Positions 1 through 7,162 of a stretch of DNA of 12,667 bases are shown piece by piece. Location of the stretch: contig CBFHMJ010000046.1 of NCBI GenBank assembly GCA_965656875.1, positions 1 to 12,667 of the forward strand, read 5' to 3'. A program made the translations under genes and the position numbers. Source of the stretch: CBFHMJ01 sp965656875 (GTDB lineage Bacteria > Pseudomonadota > Gammaproteobacteria > Enterobacterales > Alteromonadaceae). The notes under the pieces are model-generated. The model searched no databases, was not told the origin of the DNA, and saw nothing but the letters and a program-made list of their open reading frames with translations. How positions within the stretch are numbered: the first letter of the stretch is position 1; each line of letters starts with the position of its first letter.

Positions 1-206
1 CAAATAAAGCCACTAGCTTTTAAGCAAGTGGGTGACGATATTCCAACATCTCCGATATTAAATACAACAGAGTTATTCAGTAATCTAACCTCGTTAGCAA
101 CTTGCCACCTGGCGCTGTCTCTATAAATAAATTTATCACTCTGAGAAAGCGCATTACCTGAATGTGAAATACAAAAAACAATTAATAACAACTGCCAACA
201 TCGCAT
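1..206 (-). CDS. Exported protein of unknown function (5' part only)
   Basis: An open frame runs from an ATG at 206-204 on the minus strand to the window edge without a stop, giving 68 visible residues beginning MRCWQLLLIVFCISHSGNA. This is a short basic start, a hydrophobic core and a small-residue cleavage site, typical of a Sec signal peptide cut near residue 19-21. The mature part starts with SQSDKFIYRDSARWQV. A good ribosome binding site, AGGAGC, lies about 7 bases before the ATG (minus strand, near 214-219), which fixes the start. The gene is divergent from the operon at 387, with about 180 bp between them. The visible part matches no family I recognise. Likely periplasmic or secreted; the C-terminal part lies outside the window. 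Confidence 0.72.
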   Translation of the reverse strand, partial: MRCWQLLLIVFCISHSGNALSQSDKFIYRDSARWQVANEVRLLNNSVVFNIGDVGISSPTCLKASGFI

Positions 207-226
207 GAGCTTGCTCCTGTAACATA

Positions 227-254
227 TTAATAACCACTTAATAAGAATTGTCGA
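227..254 (-). promoter_or_regulatory. Candidate promoter for the divergent exported gene
   Basis: On the minus strand, TCGACA (254-249) and TATTAA (232-227) are separated by 16 bases, a weak but plausible sigma70-like pair ahead of the ribosome binding site and the ATG at 206. The intergenic region is very AT-rich, so chance matches are common. Confidence 0.28.
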
Positions 255-282
255 AGATATTTAAATTTACGTGTGTAAATGG

Positions 283-310
283 TTGATTAATATTTGAACG
301 TTCTTAAAAT
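283..310 (+). promoter_or_regulatory. Candidate promoter for the 387-4286 operon
   Basis: TTGATT (283-288) and TAAAAT (305-310) are spaced by 16 bases and would start transcription about 60-70 bases before the ATG at 387. A second overlapping possibility is TTGAAC at 294-299 with an AT-rich -10 near 317. Support is from sequence resemblance only, in AT-rich DNA. Confidence 0.33.
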
Positions 311-386
311 AATGGATAAAAGATTACTACAAATTAGATAATTAGTCGGAAGCTTATTGGCTAGGAAAGAATGTAAAGGGGTACAA

Positions 387-2606
387 ATGCACTCTATTGC
401 CTTGGTTCAAAACCAATCCGAAATGGCACACTATGGCTACGCTGATGCAAGGCCTATGCTGAAGGAGTTAGGGTATAATGTTGAATTGTATACCGCAGAC
501 AATGTAGAAAATTTGCAGATTGCATTCTCGCGAAATTCATTTGATGCAGTCATTTTCGCTTCTAACGCTTTAAACGATAAAACCATTCTAAATGAGGTTT
601 CATCAGAATCCTTTAAAGAATCCTTTAATACCTGGCTTTCCTCAGGCCGAGGTAAAGGTTGCTTAGTACTTTTGCAGTTGAAATTAGCTTCGTCTGAAAA
701 AGCTAATTTATCTTTTCTACCAGATCAATTAAATCAATTGAAAGCAAAAGTGAGACCTGTGAATGAGGGGGCTGCTGATGGAGAGTTTAAATTTACAGGA
801 GATACAGAATCAAGCTTCATGGGCTACCCTCATTTTGTTTCTTCTAACTCTCTTCAACAAACATCTTTGAACTTTAAAAGTCTTCCAGGGTTGTATTGGC
901 ACTACTGGTCAAATGTAAACCCATCTGATTGGGAAGAATTTATTATCGATGAAACGTTTGGCGAAGAGACTCGTGCACTATTACTTTCGTCTAGAAATTT
1001 ACCCGCAGGGAGGGTAGTACTCAGCGCTTTGCCAATTGATTGGCAAAAACAGCGGAATTTGTTTGAAAATACTATTACTTATGTTGTTGAAGGTGAGCAT
1101 AAAACTGCATTTTTGATAGACCAAAACAACCATAATATTGCACTAGGGTATCTAATAGGGACTTTAAAATCTCAACGCTTTCCATTTAGATGTTATTACA
1201 TAAACCAAGATTTGAGCGAGCTTTTTAGGAATTTAGAAAGTGGCGTTCACGAAAGCTTGGTGTTAGCTCCTCACGTCAGTTTTGCCCACTTAACAAGTGA
1301 TCTTTGTACATTGGCAAAGTCATTAGTTAGAAATGGCGGCCTAAAATTAATGGTTATAGATGAAGAGGATGATTTCAATAGACGTTTTTCAATAGCGGGA
1401 AGAGAGAGAACTGCTAAGAGCTTGCTGAGCGACGTAGAAATATTGATTCAATCTGAGTTAAAGCATGGTTACATAGACGGAAGCTTTTGGAGTACCGCAG
1501 AAACGCTTCAAGTATTAGAAGGCATCAAAGAGTCTGCCTCATATTCACTTTATATAGATGAAGTTCTGAAATTAGCAGATTTGCACGATAAAAGCGGCTC
1601 TTATGATGAGGTGTTTGGGGCATCTTGTGCATTTACATGGCTTAGAGCTAATTATTTGGGGTTGAGTGACCCGAAAACTGTGGAATCTATCGGCTGGATT
1701 AGAAACAAGATTAGTGGTTATGAAATAAGGGAACAGGCTCAGGCATACTTGATATTTTCGAAGCTTAATATAATCGAAAGTGATGAGTTATCTCAATTAG
1801 AAATAATTTTATCTAATCTTAACTCGGATTCCCTAAGTGAGATTGACTGTATTGTTTTTTTAAAATGCTGTTTTGTTACATCCAGTTTCAACTCCGTTCA
1901 GAGCTTAATTGCGCGATTGGAAGAAAAGCAATCAAAAGATACTGGTGCTTGGCTAGACTTACCCACCACCTCAGACGCAGTTTCCACCCTAGTAGTGCTT
2001 TCTGCTCAGTTGAGAGGCAAAGAGCCTAACATGTACGCAAAGTTAAAGATTCGTGTGGAGCAGATGATTTTTAATGGAATTATCTTTATTCAAGACGCGC
2101 TGGAGAGGACCCACAATCTATCATCATCATCTGATTATCCCTGGGATGGGAAAGCTAGTACAGCAATTAAGTGCATTAACGCTTGGCTACACACAGAAGA
2201 GCTGATCGATTTTCCAGTTCAAGAGTTGGTGGATAGCCTCAGGCAAATTGAAAACAGAGCCGTTAAAATTTCTTCGAATAGACGAGCTTTAAATGTTTTA
2301 AAAGAATTAAAAGAAGAAAATAGTGCATTAAAAAAAGTCGAGACACTAAAAGAAGTAGAAGCAAATGAATTAAGGAAAAAAGCAGCTAAAAATGGTGTGC
2401 TGTCACTTATGCTAGGTGTCTTATTTTACTTTTTATGTACTACTGCATATGGAGTTGTTAGCACTCAAGGCAGTGATGGACTACTGAGCATCATCAAAGC
2501 AGGGATTGTTAATATTTGGGGTACTCATCTCGCAGCGATAGCTGTACTTGCAGCTCTATTGGCGGTTCCTTGGAAGAAAATTATAGGGAGCAAACATGGA
2601 AGCTGA
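387..2606 (+). CDS. Large membrane-anchored protein with GATase/ThuA-like and alpha/alpha-toroid-like regions, function unknown
   Basis: I do not recognise this 739-residue protein as a named family. The ATG at 387 is preferred over an in-frame TTG at 357 because AAAGGGG lies 5 bases upstream and the protein then opens with a beta strand (MHSIALVQNQ). Residues 1-235 alternate strands and helices; DAVIFASNAL near 53 and LPAGRVVLSALPIDWQ near 205-220 resemble class I glutamine-amidotransferase/ThuA folds. A second Rossmann-like stretch covers about 238-330. The helical middle carries repeats reminiscent of terpene-cyclase/prenyltransferase toroids: DGSFWSTAETLQVL (365), GAWLDLPTTSDAVSTL (520) and a DYPWDG segment (583). 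A charged, coiled-coil-like stretch (about 622-668) precedes two hydrophobic helices (about 670-692 and 707-729), so the bulk probably faces the cytoplasm on an inner-membrane anchor. It is the first gene of a tight operon with an acetyltransferase (11-bp overlap) and NagA, hinting at glycan or amino-sugar work. No catalytic residues are evident. The domain assignments are inference. Confidence 0.8.
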   Translation: MHSIALVQNQSEMAHYGYADARPMLKELGYNVELYTADNVENLQIAFSRNSFDAVIFASNALNDKTILNEVSSESFKESFNTWLSSGRGKGCLVLLQLKLASSEKANLSFLPDQLNQLKAKVRPVNEGAADGEFKFTGDTESSFMGYPHFVSSNSLQQTSLNFKSLPGLYWHYWSNVNPSDWEEFIIDETFGEETRALLLSSRNLPAGRVVLSALPIDWQKQRNLFENTITYVVEGEHKTAFLIDQNNHNIALGYLIGTLKSQRFPFRCYYINQDLSELFRNLESGVHESLVLAPHVSFAHLTSDLCTLAKSLVRNGGLKLMVIDEEDDFNRRFSIAGRERTAKSLLSDVEILIQSELKHGYIDGSFWSTAETLQVLEGIKESASYSLYIDEVLKLADLHDKSGSYDEVFGASCAFTWLRANYLGLSDPKTVESIGWIRNKISGYEIREQAQAYLIFSKLNIIESDELSQLEIILSNLNSDSLSEIDCIVFLKCCFVTSSFNSVQSLIARLEEKQSKDTGAWLDLPTTSDAVSTLVVLSAQLRGKEPNMYAKLKIRVEQMIFNGIIFIQDALERTHNLSSSSDYPWDGKASTAIKCINAWLHTEELIDFPVQELVDSLRQIENRAVKISSNRRALNVLKELKEENSALKKVETLKEVEANELRKKAAKNGVLSLMLGVLFYFLCTTAYGVVSTQGSDGLLSIIKAGIVNIWGTHLAAIAVLAALLAVPWKKIIGSKHGS

Positions 2607-3144
2607 GATTGAACTTCACCCTACTTCAAGTATCGATCCATCGGTCAGAATTGTAGGTTCCGGCTCTTTTAAGATTGGAAGTTATTCTGTAATAGAACCG
2701 AATGTTTTTATTGATTTAGGGCAGAACGGAAAAATAACCATAGGTGACAGGACAAAGATAAAATATGGTGCAGTATTAAGAGCATATGATGGAATTATTG
2801 AGATCAAGAACAGAGTCTCCATAGGTGAGTATTCGTTGTGTGCTGGCCATGGGGGCTTGACGATTAATGACAACGTGATTATTGCAGGGCACTGTTACAT
2901 CACAGCATCTGAGCACATTTACGACTCGGAAATAGCTACCAGATTCCAAGGCGAAACATGTAAGGGTATTGATATTGGAGAAAATTGTTGGGTTGGTGCC
3001 AATACAACAGTTTTAGATGGAGTAAAGCTTGGTAAAGGATGCATTGTTGGTGCGGGAGCCGTAGTTAATAAAACTATCGGAGAGCATACAATTAATGTGG
3101 GAATACCGAGTAGGACAGTTAAATTTATAGGAAAAATAAGATGA
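2596..3144 (+). CDS. Left-handed beta-helix (hexapeptide-repeat) O-acetyltransferase, WbbJ/LacA-like
   Basis: A 182-residue protein built almost wholly of hexapeptide repeats with the [LIV]-G-x4 rhythm (FKIGSYSVI, GKITIGDRTKI, VSIGEYSL, IDIGENCWVGANTTVLDGV, LGKGCIVGAGAVV), which fold into a left-handed beta helix. The loop ASEHIYD (residues 104-110) holds His107, the likely catalytic base of the xenobiotic/maltose/galactoside acetyltransferase group, followed by an excursion loop before the IGENCWVGANT coil. The C-terminus IPSRTVKFIG matches the closing 'G.PA+.i' strand of WbbJ-type enzymes. Expected activity is transfer of acetyl from acetyl-CoA to a sugar hydroxyl in the cytoplasm; the acceptor is unknown. 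AGGGAG 5 bases before the ATG and the 11-bp overlap with the upstream gene indicate translational coupling. The gene overlaps nagA by 4 bp. Family assignment is secure, substrate is not. Confidence 0.88.
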   Translation: MEAEIELHPTSSIDPSVRIVGSGSFKIGSYSVIEPNVFIDLGQNGKITIGDRTKIKYGAVLRAYDGIIEIKNRVSIGEYSLCAGHGGLTINDNVIIAGHCYITASEHIYDSEIATRFQGETCKGIDIGENCWVGANTTVLDGVKLGKGCIVGAGAVVNKTIGEHTINVGIPSRTVKFIGKIR

Positions 3145-4286
3145 AAGCGCTAGTCAACTGTGATGTGTTTACGGGAAGTGAGTTTCTAACGAATAATGCA
3201 GTATTAATTTCAGAAGGAAAGATAACGGGACTGCCTGAACTGGACAAAGTTCCTGCTGAAGCTGAAGTTATTGATTTAGGTGGCAATACTGTTGCACCTG
3301 GGTTTATAGATCTCCAGGTCAATGGCGGAGGAGGTGTGCTATTTAATGACTCTCCTACTTTTAAAACAATCCAAACTATTGCTGATGCACATAGAAATTT
3401 TGGTACAACCAGCTTACTACCTACTTTCATAACCGGCTCTTATGAGGGGATGTGTAATGCTCAAAGCTCAGTCAATGAATGTATTGAAAAAGGATGCGAA
3501 GAAGTCTTAGGTATTCACTTTGAGGGGCCCTTTCTTACCGAGAGTAAAGCGGGGATTCACGATAAGGAGTTTATAAGAAGAAGTCACGATAAGGAGCTAG
3601 ATCTTCTGGTGAGTAAATCGCCTGGTAAAAAGCTATTTACAATATCGCCCGATCAAATAAGTGGAAAAGACTTAAGATACCTAGCGAGCAAAGGAGTGAA
3701 GCTTTCCTTAGGCCATACAAATGCAGGATTTAGTGAGTGCGAAGATGCTGTAGATAATGGTGTTACAGGTATTACTCACCTATACAATGCTATGTCACAA
3801 TTACAATCAAGAGAGCCAGGTGTTGTCGGTGCTGCATTTGCGCTTGAAAAACTTAAAAGTGGGATAATTGTGGACGGTTTTCATTGTGATTTCAATGCGG
3901 TTAAAATTGCTTTTAATGCTATTAAAAAGGGAAACCTTTTCTTGGTAACAGATGCAATGCCTCCTGTAGGGGCTATAGATTGCTTTTTTACTCTAGGGCC
4001 TTATGAAATTTCTGTTCAGAACGGAAAATGCGTCACATCAGACGGGGTACTTGGAGGCTCATCTTTAGACATGGCAAGCGCGGTAAGAAACTGTATTCAA
4101 AAAGTTGGAATACCAAAGTCAGAGGCTCTGAAGATGGCTTCTCTTTATCCAGCAACGTTCTTAGGTTTAGAACATGAATATGGTTCTATTCAAGTGGGCC
4201 GAAAAGCAAATTTAGTGGTGTTCAATAATCAAATCATTGTGACAGGGACATTTGTTGCGGGCAACTACAAACAAGCTAGAAATTAG
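3141..4286 (+). CDS. nagA: N-acetylglucosamine-6-phosphate deacetylase
   Basis: A 381-residue amidohydrolase of normal NagA length. It removes acetate from GlcNAc-6-P to give glucosamine-6-P in the cytoplasm, feeding either catabolism or cell-wall/UDP-GlcNAc synthesis. Motifs are complete and in order: PGFIDLQVNGGGG with Gln59 and Asn61 in place of the HxH of other amidohydrolases, as in the Escherichia coli enzyme; HFEGPFL with metal ligand Glu128; LGHTNAG with His192; THLYNAM with His213; DGFHCD with His248; and LVTDAMPPVGA with catalytic Asp271. The C-terminal ASLYPATFLGL and GRKANLVVF close the small beta domain. The start is fixed by the ATGA overlap with the acetyltransferase stop and by AGGAAA 6-7 bases upstream. 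No nagB, nagE or NagC-type regulator is nearby, unlike a standard nag catabolic operon, so it may serve the products of the two upstream genes. An IS begins 22 bp after its stop but the gene is intact. Confidence 0.96.
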   Translation: MKALVNCDVFTGSEFLTNNAVLISEGKITGLPELDKVPAEAEVIDLGGNTVAPGFIDLQVNGGGGVLFNDSPTFKTIQTIADAHRNFGTTSLLPTFITGSYEGMCNAQSSVNECIEKGCEEVLGIHFEGPFLTESKAGIHDKEFIRRSHDKELDLLVSKSPGKKLFTISPDQISGKDLRYLASKGVKLSLGHTNAGFSECEDAVDNGVTGITHLYNAMSQLQSREPGVVGAAFALEKLKSGIIVDGFHCDFNAVKIAFNAIKKGNLFLVTDAMPPVGAIDCFFTLGPYEISVQNGKCVTSDGVLGGSSLDMASAVRNCIQKVGIPKSEALKMASLYPATFLGLEHEYGSIQVGRKANLVVFNNQIIVTGTFVAGNYKQARN

Positions 4287-4308
4287 TTTCACTTGTGTGA
4301 TGCGTAAG

Positions 4309-4334
4309 TGTGTGATTCACATACATCATTTCAA
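4309..4334 (+). repeat. IS left terminal inverted repeat
   Basis: Begins TGTGTGATTCACATACATC and matches the reverse complement of 5303-5328 at 23 of 26 positions. It overlaps the last codons of the transposase gene (stop at 4326-4328). Confidence 0.8.
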
Positions 4335-5294
4335 TTTTTTTAGGGCTAATTCCTTTTGATAATTAGCCAGTTGTACATGCTCAGAGCTGCAGTCATAGTT
4401 CTGAGCAACTTCGTCGCTATAAGGTGTTTCATTACTTAATTCAAAGTATTTTTTCATAGGCGATTTACCATTATGCGCACTGTGGGGCCTATCCCAGTTA
4501 TAGTAGTGCTGCCACTCAGCAAGCAGGTCATTAATTTCATCGCAATAGATATCTACAGTTGGATAGAATTCGGTTTTGTCGGTTTTTTGATACCGCTCTA
4601 CCTTTCCATTGAGGTGTGGTGAACCCGGTTTATTAGGTCTGAATTTTATACCGTTATCCATAAGTCGGTTTTGAACTTTTTCAGCAAAGAATTCCAGGCC
4701 GCGATCAGTTTGTATTCGCTGGATGGGAAACGGCATTTCTTCGATGACACAATCAATAAAGTTCAAAGTGTTCGCTGCTGTACGGCGCTTATAGAGCCTT
4801 AAAACTCTGTATCTCGTGCAGTCATCCACGGATGTGTATTGATATATCCCTGGAGCGATTTTACAAGTATCCATTTGGATTCTATCTCCAGGAGTTGGTC
4901 GGTCGTAACGAATGAATTCGGTTTTTTTTCTGATTTTCTTGAGAGGCTTTATCTCATTCCGAGTTAAAACTTTATGGATGGTAGCTAAAGAAAAGCTTAA
5001 CTGATGTAGCCGAACTAATTCGCTTTGGATTCGCCTCGCTCCTAAATTTCTAACCTTCCTGAGTTCGAGTATCAGAGTTTCTTCTTTTGAACCAACTTTA
5101 GCATTAGGGGAACTTAATGGACGTCGACTTTGACTTCTCAGTCCATCTATCCCTTTTGATTGATATCTACGCCACCACTTTCTTAGAGTGGGCCGGGATA
5201 TTCCACACCTTCGGCAAACCAGGCCGGCATCTTTTGTATCTTCGTAGAGCTCAACCCAGTTTAATCTTTGACGAATTTCTTTGTTCATAGACAT
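4326..5294 (-). CDS. IS481-family transposase (DDE integrase-core)
   Basis: A 322-residue transposase that cuts and joins the ends of the surrounding IS. The N-terminus is a helix-turn-helix of the IS481/IS3 type (residues about 22-55, with CRRCGISRPTLRKWWRRYQS), followed by a second HTH-like segment around 75-115. The integrase core holds the catalytic triad Asp142 (RIQMDTCKI), Asp197 (IQTDRGLEF) and Glu233 (HLNGKVERYQ), with exactly 35 residues between the last two, as expected for rve-fold transposases. The tail YYNWDRPHSAHNGKSPMKKY is the usual IS481 C-terminal motif. There is no frameshift or stop, and length is normal, so it is probably active. Two ATGs are possible (5294 and 5288); neither has a strong ribosome binding site. 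A TATACT box sits almost at the first ATG, just inside the terminal repeat, so expression may be weak or depend on outside promoters. Confidence 0.95.
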   Translation of the reverse strand: MSMNKEIRQRLNWVELYEDTKDAGLVCRRCGISRPTLRKWWRRYQSKGIDGLRSQSRRPLSSPNAKVGSKEETLILELRKVRNLGARRIQSELVRLHQLSFSLATIHKVLTRNEIKPLKKIRKKTEFIRYDRPTPGDRIQMDTCKIAPGIYQYTSVDDCTRYRVLRLYKRRTAANTLNFIDCVIEEMPFPIQRIQTDRGLEFFAEKVQNRLMDNGIKFRPNKPGSPHLNGKVERYQKTDKTEFYPTVDIYCDEINDLLAEWQHYYNWDRPHSAHNGKSPMKKYFELSNETPYSDEVAQNYDCSSEHVQLANYQKELALKKLK

Positions 5295-5302
5295 CAGTAT
5301 AG

Positions 5303-5328
5303 TTGAAACGATGTCTATGAATCACACA
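5303..5328 (-). repeat. IS right terminal inverted repeat
   Basis: Read on the minus strand it begins TGTGTGATTCATAGACATC and pairs with 4309-4334, differing at three positions of 26. It lies just upstream of the transposase start. Confidence 0.8.
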
Positions 5329-5467
5329 ATTAAGTGTAAATCCTTAAGAATCGATAGAATTTTCCTTTCAGATATATCTGTCGCATTAACGATTACCTCA
5401 GTACTGACATGTTTGAATTGCACTAGCGCTGATAAATCCACCACCACAGCAACTCTGCACAATTGCA

Positions 5468-5776
5468 TTAATTAACGTATCCGTATAGGGGGGCAACCGT
5501 ATTCATTTTTTCATGCACTACCGATTTAATAATCATCCGATTTTCAAGATTGAAGAACACTATATAGGTGATGGTTTCCCCCATAGCACGGTATTCATAA
5601 ATAGTAGTGCCCGCTGGAAGCGCTCCGATTGCATCAGGTGATTCCTGTAACGCAATACTATCCTGTAATGTAAAAGCAGGGAGTACAGCCAGGTTTTCCT
5701 GTTTCCACCAGGAACCTGCCAGGAAAGATATTCCACACATCATCACGGTAATGACGATATAAACCAGATTTTTCAT
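5468..5776 (-). CDS. Small membrane-anchored or exported protein, unknown
   Basis: A 102-residue protein opening MKNLVYIVITVMMCGISFLAG, a single hydrophobic helix that is either an uncleaved anchor or a signal peptide. Cys14 is not in a proper lipobox, so it is not clearly a lipoprotein. The remaining ~75 residues look like a small beta-rich domain facing the periplasm (GALPAGTTIYEYRAMGET, ITYIVFFNLENRMIIKSVV). A strong ribosome binding site, AAGGAG, about 10 bases before the ATG plus a closer GAGG supports the start. It follows the Sel1/LprI-like gene on the same strand after a 94-bp gap, so the two may be co-transcribed. I do not recognise the family. Confidence 0.72.
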   Translation of the reverse strand: MKNLVYIVITVMMCGISFLAGSWWKQENLAVLPAFTLQDSIALQESPDAIGALPAGTTIYEYRAMGETITYIVFFNLENRMIIKSVVHEKMNTVAPLYGYVN

Positions 5777-5870
5777 CCTCTATTATCTCCTTTTAAAAAC
5801 CTGCCGATATTCGTGGGACATAATCAACGTCTTTGTTAATGCTCGTTCGGCGTTATTTATTGTGATCTAC

Positions 5871-7112
5871 TCACTCCATAATGAAAGCATTAAGCTGCTT
5901 TTCAAATTGCTGAATTTGCTTTATACGTTCGTTTGTCAGCCAGTCCTTCCAATGAGTATCGCCATCAGTCAAAGCGGTTAAGAGCAATTGATTGGCCTGT
6001 CGATATCTGAACCATTGCTCCTGCACCTCATTCAAAGACTGCGCATCAGGGACACCAGAATAAAAAGAATCGGTTTTTAGTTTTTCCATGACTCTTTTGT
6101 ATGTTCTGTTTAATTGTTGGTTGATTATATCCCCGGAAAGCTCAGTCTTTTCTGAAAAGCCGTTTTTAACCTTTTTTAAAAACGTCAGATAGCCATCCTT
6201 TTGTGCCTGGATTGAACCTGATATCCAGGCTGCACGACCTGAACCGCCATGTAATTCCTCTGAATTGGCTTTCAACGTGATAAAAATCTCCATTTCTTCA
6301 TACGCCTTCAATAACAGATCATGAATATCTGCAGGCAGTGATTGTTTGAATCTTGTCAGCGCCTCAGCTCTTTTACGATCAGCAACTTTTGCAGCTCGTC
6401 TTGAGCAGTAACTCATACCGTGACCACTGGTAATGTAATTACAAATTTCAAACTTAACGACCTTTCCATTTTTCCAATGATGATAATAGTCAGTAATCGC
6501 CTGGCTTTTTTCCGCTGGAACATCGCCTCCACGTGTTATCAGCCAAAAAATCAACTCCGGATCAGGTTCACCGAACACCTCACTCCTTCCCGATGCCAAC
6601 TCAGCCAATTCCCATATATGATATGAATGATCACCCTGTTCAAGATGGTATTGGTGATAGAAGTTATCTACATCTCGATGGGGTAACTCCGCAGCATATT
6701 TCAACACTTTAATTTGGCTGTTCTCATTGTAAAATGACAACTCAGGGTTAGCCCTTTTGGCTGAATGATAAACATGTAAGGCCTTGACTGGATTGACTTG
6801 TTCTATACTGGCTAATCTGAAAAAGGTGGCTTCAAGATAGCCTTTTAAAGCTTTCTCATGCCCTTTGAGCGCGGCTTGCTCATATCGATATACATGCTCA
6901 TCGTGCGCAACAGCATATGCATAACCCAAATAATAATGTGCATCAGCGCTTCCATTATTTGCTGCCTTCAAAAACAATGTTTTTGCTTCAGACTTAAGAC
7001 CTTTACCATAAAGATCGTAAGCCAGTTTCAACGTTTCCGTTTCGCTATCTGAAGCTAATGCGACTGCACTAATACAAAGTGATAATAAATAAAGCACAAC
7101 AAACTTATTCAT
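5871..7112 (-). CDS. Periplasmic Sel1-repeat protein with C-terminal DUF1311/LprI-like domain
   Basis: A 413-residue protein. The ATG at 7112 is preferred over an in-frame TTG at 7145 because it starts a clean signal peptide, MNKFVVLYLLSLCISAVALA, cut before SDSETE; a GTGGA lies about 7 bases upstream. Residues about 25-95 contain Sel1/TPR-like helices (LAYDLYGKGLKSEAKTLFLK, NGSADAHYYLGYAYA, YEQAALKGHEKALKGYLEA). The second half follows the DUF1311 (LprI, lysozyme-inhibitor-like) pattern: CNYITSGHGMSYCSRRAAKV with two Cys 11 residues apart, then AADRKRAEAL-type helix, and later LNRTYKRVMEKL plus VQEQWFRYRQAN, the usual 'LN..Y..l...L..aQ..W..yR' signature. Sel1 proteins act as scaffolds and some LprI proteins inhibit host lysozyme, so a defensive or envelope role is possible but unproven. 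The long segment between the two Cys and the final helices is larger than in minimal LprI proteins. Confidence 0.82.
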   Translation of the reverse strand: MNKFVVLYLLSLCISAVALASDSETETLKLAYDLYGKGLKSEAKTLFLKAANNGSADAHYYLGYAYAVAHDEHVYRYEQAALKGHEKALKGYLEATFFRLASIEQVNPVKALHVYHSAKRANPELSFYNENSQIKVLKYAAELPHRDVDNFYHQYHLEQGDHSYHIWELAELASGRSEVFGEPDPELIFWLITRGGDVPAEKSQAITDYYHHWKNGKVVKFEICNYITSGHGMSYCSRRAAKVADRKRAEALTRFKQSLPADIHDLLLKAYEEMEIFITLKANSEELHGGSGRAAWISGSIQAQKDGYLTFLKKVKNGFSEKTELSGDIINQQLNRTYKRVMEKLKTDSFYSGVPDAQSLNEVQEQWFRYRQANQLLLTALTDGDTHWKDWLTNERIKQIQQFEKQLNAFIME

Positions 7113-7162
7113 GTAGTATCCACTATTAAATGAACGCAAATTCAACTCGCTATCTTTCTGAT

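Larger units (their letters stand above)
4309..5328 (-). mobile_element. IS481-family insertion sequence, complete, about 1020 bp
   Basis: The element is bounded by imperfect inverted repeats (4309-4334 and 5303-5328, 23 of 26 positions matching), both reading TGTGTGATTCA from the outside, with the TGT end usual for IS481 elements. It carries one intact transposase gene filling nearly its whole length, which is the family norm. Target duplication is unclear: TAAGTGT occurs at 4305-4311 and again at 5331-5337, overlapping the left end and lying 2 bases outside the right, so the exact ends could shift by two or three bases. The element lies between nagA and a convergent gene and interrupts no recognisable reading frame. 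Confidence 0.85.

Noticed and set aside
357..386. Ten-residue N-terminal extension of the large membrane protein from a TTG codon
   Set aside because: The ATG at 387 has a well-placed AAAGGGG and begins the predicted first beta strand, while the TTG has no ribosome binding site.
5281..5475. 64-codon plus-strand frame running out of the IS right end
   Set aside because: It begins inside the transposase start and terminal repeat, and its Thr/Ser/Ile-rich sequence looks like a chance frame.
7113..7145. Eleven-residue extension of the Sel1/LprI-like protein from a TTG codon
   Set aside because: It would put residues in front of a clean signal peptide that starts at the ATG at 7112.
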